Made by a program: the position numbers and the translations under genes. From Saccharina japonica (Eukaryota > Sar > Phaeophyceae > Laminariales > Laminariaceae): 64,000 nt of DNA. This document shows, piece by piece, positions 11,700-22,656 of this stretch (position 1 is the first letter of the stretch; every line of letters begins with the position of its first letter). The notes beneath the pieces were generated by a model. It was not told the DNA's origin. It saw only the letters and a list, made by a program, of their open reading frames with translations, and did not search any database. The stretch covers positions 1 through 64,000 of the forward strand of contig MEHQ01000323.1 in the NCBI GenBank assembly GCA_008828725.1, read 5' to 3'.

Positions 11700-11775
11700 T
11701 TGGTAGTATAGTCAAATGGTCACCATGCCCGTTTGTGGATGTAAAGGCTTGAGTTCGGTTCTCACCGCGCTGCTT
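11700..11775 (+). other. tRNA-like sequence, possible Pol III-type promoter
   Basis: Contains TAGTATAGTCAAATGG (box A-like), a TTTGTGGA segment resembling a His-GTG anticodon loop, and GAGTTCGGTTCTC (box B-like) with a four-pair T stem, then a T run. The acceptor and anticodon stems do not pair well, so a functional tRNA is unlikely. It could be the head of a tRNA-derived repeat. Confidence 0.3.
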
Positions 11776-12084
11776 TTTTTGTTTTCTGTTTTTCAACTTT
11801 TCTTTGTATTACAAGTACGTTATATCAGCCCCTCCCTTCTTCGGAGCATCCTTTTCTACGTCTTCTGCAAATATGATCCCACCACTACTGCACGGGCACT
11901 GTGTCCCATGTGTCACGTGTGCGTGCGTGTACGGTGTGTGCCGTGTGTCACGCGTGTGTATGCAGCGTGTCACGCTTGGAGTATTATTAAACCTTTTCTT
12001 GTTGGGAGTCCTCGGTTTTGTGCGGGATAGACCTTCCTTACCTTGAGCGCCACAACAATTAAATATTGACAAACACAGAACAGA
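11776..12084. other. Gap inside the insertion in element D
   Basis: GTGT/CACG-rich sequence around 11890-11980 and no recognised gene. Short frames on both strands look like chance. Confidence 0.4.
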
Positions 12085-13109
12085 TTGTCCGAGTATACTC
12101 TACTTGGAGTATCGAGTATTTTTCCTTCTCCGAGTACTGAGAGTATTAAAGTACTGGTGCCTAAATACTCGGAGTACTTGGAGTATGAGCAGTACTGAAG
12201 GCCCAAATACTCCGAGTACTGGGAGTATAAGCAGTACTTATACTCGAGTACAAGCAGTACTCGGAGTAAACACATCTAAATTACTCGGAGTACTCCGAGT
12301 ATCGAGAGTATTGGACACCGAAATACTGCGAGTACACAAAGTACCTGAAGTATTTTTTTCTCGGAAATACTCTAATTATACTCCGAGGTAATGGGAGCAT
12401 CTGTGATTTTTTAAATGCTACAAACGCCAGTCACCACATACATGTTCCCAGGACCTGGGAGGAATGACGGCCGAGTCTTTAAAATGATGCAAAGATGCTC
12501 CTGACTTACTTCACACTCCGAGTATACTCCGAGTATCGAGTACATTTCGTACTCCGAGTACTTAAGAGTATCAGAGTATTAGCGGCCTGAATACTCGGAG
12601 TACTTGGAGTATGAGCAGTACTGAAGCCCCAAATACTCGGAGTACAAGGAGTACCCGCAGTATCGGACCCCGAAATACTCCGAGTAAAGCAGTATCGAGA
12701 GTGTTCATACCCGAAATACTCCGAGTACGAGCAGTATCCGGAGTATCGAACCCCGAAATACTCCGAGTACACGAAGTACCTGAAGTAATGTATCTCCAAT
12801 ACTCGGGACTTTACTCCAAGGTACTCGGACAACCTGTTCAAACATGATAACATGTTTGGCGGGATCTCTAAGAACGATCGAGTCAATAGTAACGGTTCCA
12901 CCATATTTCGAGTATATTTTATCCCCAAAAATGCAGGTGCAAATAAATCTAAAAAGGTCTACGAGTACTCACATTTATTTATGTACAGTAATACGCAGAT
13001 ACTCAAAAACGTCGTATTTATGTACTATACATACATTATGATATCGTAGTAGGTTTTCGATTCGTCCTTGCGCCACTCCCCTAGGCATGTCCCGGAGGGG
13101 AACCTTGTA
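12085..13109 (+). repeat. Family S repeat, copy 1: minisatellite plus hairpin tail
   Basis: Two blocks (about 12085-12385 and 12505-12830) of a ~40-bp degenerate unit built from ACTCCGAGTACTCGGAGTAT. These are followed by a ~265-bp tail (12842-13109) that starts ACATGATAACATGTTTGGCG and ends TTGCGCCACTCCCC...GGAGGGGAACCTTGTA. The tail matches 29098-29391, where the array in front is a different minisatellite. The right end at 13109 is where element D sequence resumes. Confidence 0.7.
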
Positions 13110-14139
13110 GTTATTAATACTATCCTACTCTCTTTTTTTTGTGGCAACTATTGATAACTGCTGTACTTGTAGCTATTGTCGGCTGCAGATTATAAATATG
13201 CATGTCGGCCTGTACCGTGTGTGGCGCAGCAGACGCGGGTACTGCAGGAGGGTCACTTGGCACCATACCACGATCATATCGTCACATTATGCCAACACAT
13301 GCGCACCGAACCCTTCGAAATGTGGACCAATTGGCTAGTTTAGTCGAGAAACCGACCGAAAAAACGACCGAAAATGTTCGGTTACGGTTTATTTCGGTTT
13401 TAAATAAAAATCCGACCGAAACCGACCGACTTTTCGGTGAGAAACCGAAAAACCGACCGAGTCCATTTTCATTCTTCGGTTCACATCACTGATTATACGT
13501 ACACGACCATTATTTCATTATTTCAAATAGCGAAGTGTGAGATGGGCCGGTTGGATGGTTGATACAAAGTTTAAGTTTTTGTTTGAATACAAAAAAAAAG
13601 AATGGGGAAAAAAAGAAGAAAGGAAATACTTATATACGTCGTATTCGCGCGTTTACGATTTTTTTATAGTTCGGAAATATAAACAAATCGTTGACGCACG
13701 AATATCTATCTGCAGTCTCCTCCAGTCTACAGCAGTATACATACGCACTTGCATCCATCATGGTCATGCGATGGGAAACCGAAAAAAACGGCGGTAAATG
13801 GAATGGGAATATCTGCCCCAATAGTGAGATGCGCGATGGGAGAAGCTGTGCCCCATGGTCGGGATGGGACGGGAATCACTTATATGACAGTGGGATGGGA
13901 ATAGTCGGCGCTGGGCGGACAGCGGGACGGGAATAGTCGGGAATGGGCAGACAGTGGGATGGGAAACAGTCGGGAACGGGAACACGGCCATTACCGGGGG
14001 GAGGTAAAGCTCGGGAACAAAAACTGACGATGGTACCGGTCGGGAAATCGCGGTCGGGAACGAAAAATCTGACGGTTTCCCATTCCCGTACCGTACCGTT
14101 CCCGTCCCGACCTTAACCGCGCGTACCCTTGGATTTTTT

Positions 14140-14702
14140 CAAGTACCACTCTGTTCGGAAAATAATGTAAAGTTCCAAACGTTCTTTACCAATTCTTTCC
14201 GGCAACGTGAAACCCGCTTTACGAATTCTGTGCGCTTTGAAAATGTACCCTGCGCACTCGCGGAAAACGATTCGCCTTCGGCACACACTGTAGCCCTATG
14301 AATAACGAGCAAATACGATGATTTCAGCCTGCATAGACTTCGAAGAGGGCACATGCAGCAAGAGAGCACACGCGCACGCCACAAGTAGGGCATCGATCGG
14401 ACGGCACGTCGAGCATATTTTTCGGACATACGCTCAAACAACAGCAGCACCGTGACGCCGTTGGGGCCTACCAGGTATCTGTTAGTATGCAGCAGGGTGA
14501 CCTGATGTGTGTATCACGCCATACTGCTACATCACCAGATCTGCATGCGGATATGTACGCTTCTATCTCCCCGCGCAAACTCGTTTCCGTACGCGCTGCT
14601 GTACCCTTGGATGATACTTTTCGAAAATACAAGCACGCGTGCGTTCGTGTTGAAGTATACCAAAGGTAGGTACGTATCATGCATACTCTTCGTACGTACC
14701 AG
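14140..14702 (+). repeat. Family B tandem repeat, copy 2 left part
   Basis: From CAAGTACCACTCTGTTCGG onward this matches 16670-16748 and, from CAACGTGAAACC, copy 1 at 8490. It ends in the left duplication of the next hAT element (gtcgtgac, 14703-14710). No gene. Confidence 0.75.
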
Positions 14703-14710
14703 GTCGTGAC

Positions 14711-16478
14711 TAGAGATGGGCACCGGATGGCATATTCGAACACCGAAAACCGGATGGGAGGCGGTATTCCCAAAAATAAAAACCGGTTTAACCGGTTTTT
14801 TTCAGCCGGTTTTAACCGGTCAACCGAAAACCGTTTAACCGGTTTTGATGCGGTGAAGCATCCATAATATTGAAAACCATAGGTGGTTCAATTGATTTGT
14901 ACCCCTGTCGCGCACTCCCCAAGTGTGAAGGTAAGACCCTCATCAGAGGACACAGAAATGTCGATGCTGGCCAGGGCACGCTTCTCCAAAGTTCTTCTTG
15001 TTGTGCGGATATTGCTTATGTTCGCAACTGTGCCTCTTCGAGATGGAATAGTGATGTTGATCAACCAGATACATATATACTGTATTACCTGGCACTAATA
15101 CTTGGAAAGGCGTCACGTCGATTGTCAGCGACACCACTACTACCAGACCGGCACACTGCATGCTCCCGAAACTGCACAAACCACCATCAGGGTTATAGCG
15201 TCGTGCGACGAGTATAAGCAACAGTCGCCCTGCTCGTTAGTCTACCTGACACGACTTGAACCTTCTGCAAAATGTAAAACTCCCTGGCCCGCATACTGTA
15301 AACGAAGGCACGAGCCGGTGGGTAGAAGGGGTGTACAAGGGGAAAATAACTATCAATAGCCGTTGAGTGTGCACACTCCCGCGAGTTGAACTGAAAAGGA
15401 GCTGTGACAAATTAAATTCAAAACAAACTGCATTTCGAAAATGCTCCAACCGTTTAAATTCTCAACACATTTCATAGTGCAAATACTTCAAGATAATATA
15501 CCGCCAGAAACAATGCCAATCACACTCGGAATGTTTCCACCTCTTGGCTCAGTGGTGGTGTGTGTTTGGTGTGTTCGAGTGTTGGGCAGTGTTGGGTGTG
15601 CGGGGAGAGGGGAGAGGCGAAAGGGTCGTGCCGCAGTGGATCCACCGACTCTACCTCCCGGTCCCCATGCCCACGTACTGTGCCTTGTTCATTGCTGAAG
15701 TAGTTAATACGTTCTAGATTAGGCACAATAGATGTTGGATCAACCAGATGTGACGTTGTCACGTTTACTGGTACGTTTTACGTAGTGTAGATGGGTTATC
15801 CAGTTTTCCGGTATAACCGGTTGAAACCGATTAAAACGGTGTTTTTATCCAGTTTAACCGGTTAACCGGTTAACCGGACCTCTAAAACTGCCAGTTGTTG
15901 TTTTGAAAAACCGAGTAATCACTCACTGCATGGGTTCCCAAGAACCGCGATGAACCGTTTTTTTTTTTATCTGGTGCCCATCTCTACTCTTGGCTCATGT
16001 TGGAGTGGTGATGTGTTGGACTTGAGAGCAGAGATGGGTGGTGTGTGTTTGGTGTGTGCGAGTGTCGGGTAGTGTTACTAGTAGGTGTGCGGGGAGATGG
16101 GAGGGGGTTGTGCCGCAGTGGATCCACCGACGTTTAGGCTACCACCCTCCCTCTCCCCACGCCCACGTATGTATGGTCGCCGTTTTTATTGCTGCAGTAG
16201 TTGATACGTTCTAGACTAGGTACAATAGACGTCGGATCAACCAGCGTTGACGTTGTCACGTTCACAGGCACGTTTTAGTGTAGATGGGTTATCCGGTTTT
16301 CCGGTTTAACCGAATAACCGGTGTAACCGGTGTTTTTGTCCGGTTGAACCGGTTAACCGGTTAACCGGACCTCAAAAACCGCCTGTTTTTATTTTGATAA
16401 ACTGACTAATCACACACGCCTGATGGGTTTCCAAAAACCGCGGTTACCTTTTTTTTCTCTATCCGGTGCCCATTTCGA
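14711..16478 (+). mobile_element. hAT-type element V with duplicated right end
   Basis: Left end TAGAGATGGGCACCGGAT (14711-14728) pairs with the complement of TCGAAATGGGCACCGGAT at 16461-16478. The flanks carry a perfect 8-bp duplication gtcgtgac (14703-14710, 16479-16486), and removing the element restores a continuous B sequence matching 8930-8960. A TAGAGATGGGCA-type end with an 8-bp duplication fits hAT. Subterminal arrays of AACCGG fill both ends. A second right end (ATCTGGTGCCCATCTCTA) sits at 15971-15988. No transposase is recognisable in 14870-15540. Confidence 0.9.
15539..16478 (+). repeat. Tandem duplication of the right end of element V
   Basis: 15539-15988 and 15989-16478 are two ~450-490-bp diverged copies. 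Each starts CTCTTGGCTCA, contains GTGCCGCAGTGGATCCACCGAC and TTCTAGA.TAGG.ACAATAGA, and ends in a GGTGCCCAT terminal repeat. The inner copy's terminus is the better match to the left TIR; the outer copy borders the target duplication. Confidence 0.8.
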
Positions 16479-16486
16479 GTCGTGAC

Positions 16487-16800
16487 ACAGCACCGACAGC
16501 AGCAGCAGTGCTCGTAGTCCTACGGTGCTGCTGCTTGCTGCTGTGTAGTATCATACGTTTACACACAGGACGTGGCGCTCGCGTGCTGGTGCAGCACAGC
16601 ACAGGTCTGGGTGCACGAAACGATCGCACTCTTTCGTATCATACATACGATACTCGGATTTTTTTAACTACCACCACTCTATTCGGAAATATAAGAACCT
16701 GTTATATATTTACATCAATATCCAAACGTTCTTTACATTTCCGGCCAGAATGATAAGGCCACATACACACCGTACCTGCATGGCTGGTACATATCTTCGA
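16487..16800 (+). repeat. Family B copy 2 right part with ~70-bp foldback
   Basis: Continues B after element V (ACAGCACCGACAGCAGCAG...) to GATACTCGGATTTTTTT, the uninterrupted version of the element C target. It then holds a short foldback (16677-16748, arms CTCTATTCGGAAATATAAG and CTTTACATTTCCGGCCAG). Confidence 0.7.
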
Positions 16801-18207
16801 GCCAAACTATGATACAACAATGGCAGTGGCAGTACAGCACCAATATGACAGCAGCGTTGCTGCTTGCTGTTTTTTTTGTGAGTTTGCACCGGACAGCAAC
16901 TCGCGTGTGCTCGTGAGCCAGGCGCTAGGGGCTCGCGTACCCTCTTGCTTCGTTCCCTCTTTTATTTTTTCCCCGCGATTTTCGAGTCTTTTTTCCGACA
17001 CGATCGGATATCGGGTATTTTTCATGGTGAGCTGGTTTCTGTTATTGCTTTTGGTCAACTTGGGTGAACGGCGGTTTATTTCTTATCAAATCACGCAAAA
17101 CACGACGGCACGTATCATATGGAGATAATATAATATACGAGTGATTTTTAGATTTGGTATAAACACGTATCATGGATTTGTTGGTATAGCATTTTACTGT
17201 AAGTAGGTAGTCTGCGTACGATATTCGACAAAAGTATAACTTAGCAGTTATCATTGCTACTGTATGTATAGAGTGCGTACACAAGAATAGTGACTGCTGC
17301 AGCTGCACGTTGTTTTCACCGCTGTTGCTGCTGCTGGATACTGGTGTATATTTACTGCTGCTGCACATATTGTTATGATATGCATAAAGTGACATTTTGC
17401 ATACAGCAACCAACTAGCTGCAGCAGCAGTAACAGTGGAGCTGCTTGCTGTGTTGGCAATGCTTGATGTATGCCAAATACAGCAGATATAGTGTAGGAGT
17501 GTCTTGCTGCTGTTTGGTGTAGGTACAAGAAGTGCCGCCTGCTGCACTGCTTGCTTTTACTACTGCTGTTAAACAAACTGTTTGTTGTGCTTTCCGCTCC
17601 TGTTGCACTATAAATATGCTTGCTGTAGGTACATGTATACGTACTCTTTGTTTGCTGTGGTACTTTCAAATATGATCAATCCTACGAGTATTGCGAATAC
17701 ATACAAACACGAACCGTGACAAAAAACAACGGGCACTTTCGCGAATCCTGGCATTGGTCACAAATTACTACAGTACTCGTACATACAATGTTTGCTACTT
17801 TGTACTGCTACTGTACACCACTGCTGTACACAGGGCTTGCTATACGTATACGTATACGCTTTTTGTTGTGGCACCAAAGTACTGTCATTCCTCACGAACA
17901 AAAACAAATTTTCAAATCGCGACGAAAAAAGCTGACACTCTCGCGAATCTTGACACTTTTTTTTTTACGAACTTCAGCAACATCGACGTCACGATTCGCG
18001 GCGAAACGGGTTTTGTCTGGTGATTTATAACCCCAATTTATGGAATCATGTTGCGTTTGTTAGGAATAATTTCTCAATTACGACTACGAGCACCGCTATT
18101 ATTGGCGAGTGACCGCTATTAATGACGAGTGATAGTTTTGTCCCTGTCGCATGCCAGCTTGCGTCACCCCACGGGGACCACCCCACTCCCCGAAGGGGAG
18201 CCTTGTA
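16801..18207. other. Gene-poor stretch with CTG-rich DNA, ending in GC hairpin
   Basis: I see no supported gene. CTG/CAG-rich segments lie at 17295-17360 and 17400-17600. 17690-18010 has two loosely similar segments (AAC.GGCACTTTCGCGAATC near 17740; GACACTCTCGCGAATC near 17935). The stretch ends with CACTCCCCGAAGGGGAGCCTTGTA-type hairpin at 18184-18207, directly abutting the E repeat. Confidence 0.5.
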
Positions 18208-19125
18208 TGTATAGTTATGTTTTGTGAATTTTTCGTACTTTTCGCAACTTTTCTCTTTGTACGAGCACTTTTCGGCAAAACGCTAAGTACCCCGACACGG
18301 GAGGCCCGGCCGGACACATTGGTCGAGGTTTGGGCTCGATCCGAGCACTGTAGCTCGCGTGGCGGGCGCTCAAATGTTTTTTTCCCGCGGGAGTGGATAA
18401 GACGATTTCCCGGGTTTCTCTGCGTGAGACCCTGTTTTGTTTCGGTCGTGCGTCTTTTTGTGAGTTTCTTGTCGGAAGCACGGGGAGCACACAAGGACAG
18501 CAGCAGCACCGCAGATAGCGTGCTGCAGTACAATCTCAATGTTACAAACCTGCCGCCCAGCAGCAGCAGCAGACATTACGCCATGTATGCGCGTACGGCG
18601 GATCCGTGCTGCACCGTGGCTAGTTGTTTTTGTCGGACCCTGTGATCTTCCTAATCGTGGTACCTGCAGATCGATGCTTGTGCACGAAACTCTCCGCTGT
18701 CCAGAAATGTAATCATCGTTGGTTGATTAAAATGATATGTTTAATGTCCTTACATTTCCGGACAGTGTGGTACTACACTGCTGTGCGCCTTGGAAACAGA
18801 CCTGTCTGTGGTGTGGTCAGTGTTTTTGCTACGAGTAGTTGCTTATTTTATAGGATCCAGCAACCCGTCACCAAACCACACCACCATCACCTCTCTGCTG
18901 CTCGCTGCTGCTGTTGATGGGTTCCATGTGTCATGCATGTGCTTTGCATGCTGCATGCCGACGCTTGCTTGCGATGATACCACACACAGCAGTCTTCGGG
19001 CGGTCTGGCACAAAAAACAAACAATATTTATTTCTGGCAAGTAATCACGTAATATAGTATGTAGCGTCCAACGTCCCGACGTGAATTTTAAATGTGAGTT
19101 CAAACCCCGGACACGTCCTCTGTTT
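18206..19125 (+). repeat. Family E repeat, copy 2
   Basis: Matches copy 1 from TGTATAGTTATG through the CAG run, the ~70-bp foldback (18697-18765, near-perfect arms CTGTCCAGAAATGTAA and TTACATTTCCGGACAG) and the ACCAAACCACACCACCA stretch, to the box B-like GAGTTCAAACCCC (19095-19107) and a T-rich run. It is not interrupted. 19126-19620 beyond it shows no recognised feature. Confidence 0.7.
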
Positions 19126-19619
19126 CCTTTCTTTTTTTTGGCATACAGGTACGAATGCAGAGTACGAGTAGGCTCTATGTTGTTTTTTTGCAAAATTTCC
19201 AGAGCTTTATCCCTTCTATTAAAAACGCCCGGGTACTCGCGACTACAAGTACAGTACTTACGTATTACTTCTACTCTGGAAATCTCTGTTATCACACGTC
19301 ACGGGCACGATAGTGGGTATTTATGGCCCTCTGTAATTGTATGGCGTTCATTTATTATGTTATACTAAAACCGATACATATCGTATAGTCGTACGTATGA
19401 TATGGCATTTTAACGTATGAACATATTAATAGTAGACGCGCTCAGTATATACATATTATATACACCCGACTGAAAGCCTAACCAAAAAGAGCGAATATAT
19501 ATACTCTCGAGTACCCGGATATTTTTTCAGAGATTTGGCGAGTACTCGTTGGCCGCGAACATTCGCAGGGGCAAAACTGATTATTCGTGTTGTGTTTTTT
19601 ATTTTCTCTTATTTCGCAC

Positions 19620-20430
19620 GTTTATCACCGAAAACAAAGTACATTTCGACCCCCACACAAATACCAAGTCAACTTCGATCCCGACACTCAACCACCTTTA
19701 TATATACAAAATCCATAGGCTCATTTCGATCCCTACACTGGAATCAAGTATTGTTCGATCCCAACTCTAAAATCGAGGTTTTTTCGATGCCAACTCTAAA
19801 AATAAAGTCTATTTCGATGCCCCGACACAAAAATCAAGTCAATTTCGACTACCCACAACAAATCGAAGTATATTAAGATCCCTACACTAAAACCTCATAA
19901 ATGTGGACCCCGACGCTTAAACCAAGTCGTTTTCAGCCTGCCCACAAAAACTACAGTAACTCGATTTTGATCGAGACAACAAGCACCAAGTAATTAAAAC
20001 AGCAATGATTACGCGTGTACATACATACTACCTGGTAGAGATTAGGCACGAAGGAGAAGATACAGGAAGGAGTGAGACTCCATCCATATTGTCTACGAGG
20101 TATATGCGTATGTGTTCTACAGTGTTCTAGCCATGGGGTTTCTTTTTTGTTTTACTGTACTTAGCCCTAATTTTCTTTTTTTCGAGGTTGTTTATGAGTG
20201 ACCGATGTTGTAGATCAAGCTGCATTATGTCGGAGGGCAAACGAAATAGTAAAAGCCAAGTCAATTTCGATCCCCACACCGAAATCAAGTCAATTCTATT
20301 ATTTCCCGCCCGCGCACAAAAAACAAGTGGTATACCACGCACACAAAAACCGAGTCAATTTTGATACCACACTAAAATCAAGTCATTTTCGGCCCGCTCA
20401 CGAAAACCAAGTCATCTATAGATTTTAATG
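19620..20430 (+). repeat. Family S copy 3: degenerate ~30-bp minisatellite
   Basis: Irregular tandem units built on AAGTCAATTTCGATCCCCAC with A-rich linkers, in two blocks (about 19630-19960 and 20235-20425) separated by non-repetitive DNA. The same unit recurs at 28795-29080. The expected S tail is not adjacent; its end appears at 22589-22656, after the inserted element I. Confidence 0.65.
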
Positions 20431-20436
20431 CACAGG

Positions 20437-22588
20437 CTGGTTCAGGCATATCACCCAAAATTCATTCAATGGCGAATGTCCACGCCGTTTTTTGGAGATA
20501 GACCCTGAAATTTGGCACACGTGTTTTATGCGCCCTACCCGAGACCTTAACAGATGTTTTTTTTTTTTTTTTTTCCGTCAGATATCGTACTTTTGACTTG
20601 TCTCTTTGTCTTTGTCTTCGTCTTTTTCCCTTCGTTGTTTTTGACCTTTTGCAGTTACACTGCTCGCAGGCCGGGGGTACATCAGTCACACGGGACCATA
20701 GTTCCCTCCCCCCGTATCATGTCTGTGTTTATAATCGGGGTGGAGGACTCGATTTGTTTGCCTGACCGGCGTGAACCCGGCACGGAACACCCCGGCATTA
20801 TAGGGGCACCAAGATAGAATCAGGGGGCGTGTACCCCCGATTGGTGATGTTGACTTTTCCACTTTTATTTTTACCTTCACATAGCGTGTAGAGGGGAGCG
20901 GAGGGCTCCAGACTATCTGTTTTTGACTGGCTTTGATCGCTTTGCGGACCCTTCGGGTTCCACTTTTATTTCAGTATACCTTTTTTTGGGTAAGTTAGCC
21001 TGTGACCACGGGACTCGACCGTGTCAAGTGTTGGATTAGTACGGACAGATGGAGGTACTGGGTAGAGAGACCGGCACGGTTTTCAATGTGAAGACAACAA
21101 CAACCAAAACAACAACAACAATTGCTTGTTTTGTATTTTTTGGGAAATTTGGGTCTTAGGCCATCTCTTACGGGTGGGTTCTGAAAACTGAAAATGAACG
21201 TTGCTTTCGAGCGTCTTAAACCAATTGAGATTTTTTCAGTTGGCTATCTTATCATGACCCAAGAATTGAAACTGATTTCTGGGCTGCAAGTTGTGACAAA
21301 AAGTGTACAGCAGCAGTACGAGGAAGACGGTACTACTCGTACGAGTACTCGTATGTACTCGTACGCAAAAGCGCCTCCGAACTGGTTCGCTGCCGCCCTG
21401 GCCTACGGGTGATCGAGGTGTTCGTCGCACCGGAGCACGCAACGCAGAAGCATTGTACCCGGCGGTAGCCGGAACGACGGAAAACACGACGGAGGGGTGT
21501 CTTTAAAACTTGTGTTTTCCTCCTCCCCGTCTGTGTTCCTCGCTAGTTGCAGCCTATAGGTCGCAGCTGCAAGGGCAATGAAAAGGCTCTCGTGGCCGAC
21601 ACCATCACAATCAGATCCCATCGCACTGTGGCGATGTCTGAGGCACGTGCGGGTGGGGAGCGTGGCACAGCAAGCAGCAGCAGCAGTACACCTGTGTCGT
21701 TGCTTGCTTGGCAACGGACGCGGCTCGTACTCAACTGCTGCTGTTTGCGGTACATTTGTACGCGTGTTGCCTCCAACGATGTGTGGAAACCCATAGATTC
21801 CAAATCCAATCGCCAATTTCAATCGTGATCTCGATCGGAAATGGGGGCCCATTTCCGATCGGAAATGGGGGCCCATTTCCGAGTGGAGGCGGACTTGAAA
21901 GTGATAATTGAAAAACTTGATCGGAAATGGGCCCACTTTCAACCCCGTAAGAGAGCCAATCGGTTTTGAAAACTGAAAACGTTCATTTTCAGTTTTCAGA
22001 ACCCATCCGTAAGAAATGGCCTTGAGAGATCCAACGAGATCCAACATTTCCGGGGGAAAAAAAAGCCATTCGTAAAAGGCTCGGGTAGGGCGCATAAAAC
22101 ACGTGTACCAATTTTCAGGGTCTCTCTCCAAAAAACAGCGTGGACATTTGGACTTTTATGCGGTAAAAGTGCAAAAATAGGCGTCGCCTCGTAATTACTT
22201 ACTTAGTTTCAGTGTGGAATCGATTTTGGGCGTTAAATATGACTTAATATGATCATACGCAGTCAGATCTTCGAATATTAGCGTGAAATTTTGTACTAAC
22301 ATGCCTTGGACCACCTGGAAGCAGCTCGTTCATAAACAAATGGGGGGAAACATGTTTTCCTACGGAAACGCCTGACTATTGTTGACCACTTTGAAGGCCT
22401 GTGATTGATCGGGCCACATTTTCGGCGGTAGCGCCAGTTTTAGGTCCCTGAACACAAAACGGGCGATGTCACCCTCTTCCACTGTTGATGGCGGTCAGTA
22501 TGATACCGAATATGTGACATTGGAGTTGCTATTGCATGCGGCATTCGTGACTGACGAAATTTTGGGTGATATGCCTGAACCAGCTCGT
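20437..22588. mobile_element. Long-TIR element I, interrupted by element F1
   Basis: GCTGGTTCAGGCATATCACC at 20437 is answered by its complement ending at 22588, and a second inverted block pairs 20474-20548 (TCCACGCCGTTTTTTGGAG, ACACGTGTTTTATGCGCC) with 22078-22150. About 400 bp lie between the two inverted blocks on the right side only. I find no matching target duplication. The interior 20570-21150 has a long T run (20552-20571) and GC-rich DNA without a recognised protein. Class uncertain. Confidence 0.6.
21159..22021. mobile_element. Element F1, PIF/Harbinger-like non-autonomous (863 bp)
   Basis: Inverted ends of about 42 bp begin GGCCATCTCTTACGG at 21159 and close at 22021. Flanks TTA (21156-21158) and TTG (22022-22024) would be a 3-bp duplication with one change. 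The interior includes ACGAGGAAGACGGTAC, a CAG run and CGATCGGAAATGGG repeats. A second copy spans 39250-44610. The 242-codon minus frame at 21403-22131 crosses the element end and repeats, and is not credible as a gene. Confidence 0.75.
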
Positions 22589-22656
22589 ATCCGGTTTGGT
22601 TTTCATGTTTGTTCTTGCGCCACTCCCCTAGGCACGTCCCGGAGGGTAACCTTGTA
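22589..22656 (+). repeat. Family S copy 3 tail end
   Basis: GGTTTTCATGTTTGTTCTTG then CGCCACTCCCCTAGGCACG and GGAGGGTAACCTTGTA match the last ~65 bp of S copies 1 and 2. The end at 22656 abuts family A directly. Confidence 0.65.

Larger units (their letters stand above)
10084..13491 (+). mobile_element. hAT-type element D, nested in C and itself interrupted
   Basis: Starts CAGTGGTGTGAACCGATAAC at 10084 and ends with the complement (TTCGGTTCACATCACTG) at 13491. It is flanked by aatatacg (10076-10083) and attatacg (13492-13499), an 8-bp duplication with one mismatch. Subterminal AACCGA arrays, the left 10240-10496 segment and the right 13157-13490 segment match the 948-bp element at 3754-4701 in reverse. 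The middle (about 10497-13150) is replaced by an E repeat and an S repeat. The element is dead. Confidence 0.85.
9118..14131 (+). mobile_element. hAT-type element C, host of nested element D
   Basis: Ends are CAAGGGGACGCGCGGT (9118-9133) and the complement of CAAGGGTACGCGCGGT (14116-14131), differing at one base. An 8-bp duplication gatttttt flanks it at 9110-9117 and 14132-14139. An uninterrupted version of the target context (GATACTCGGATTTTTTT then ACCACTCTATTCGG) is at 16650-16690. Subterminal regions at both ends (9140-9440, 13770-14110) are arrays of GGGACGGGAATGGG and its complement. Interior 9480-10083 and 13500-13770 show no recognisable transposase; frames there are short and unlike known proteins. 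Without D, the element is about 1.6 kb. Confidence 0.85.

Noticed and set aside
12085..12830. Possible CRISPR array (regular short repeats)
   Set aside because: Units are degenerate, contiguous, palindromic-word minisatellites without unique spacers, in eukaryotic-type DNA. The same applies to 19620-20430, 28795-29080 and 49955-50041.
21403..22131. 242-codon minus-strand frame
   Set aside because: Runs across the end of element F1 and its repeated GATCGGAAATGGG words; no domain, and the second copy is disrupted.
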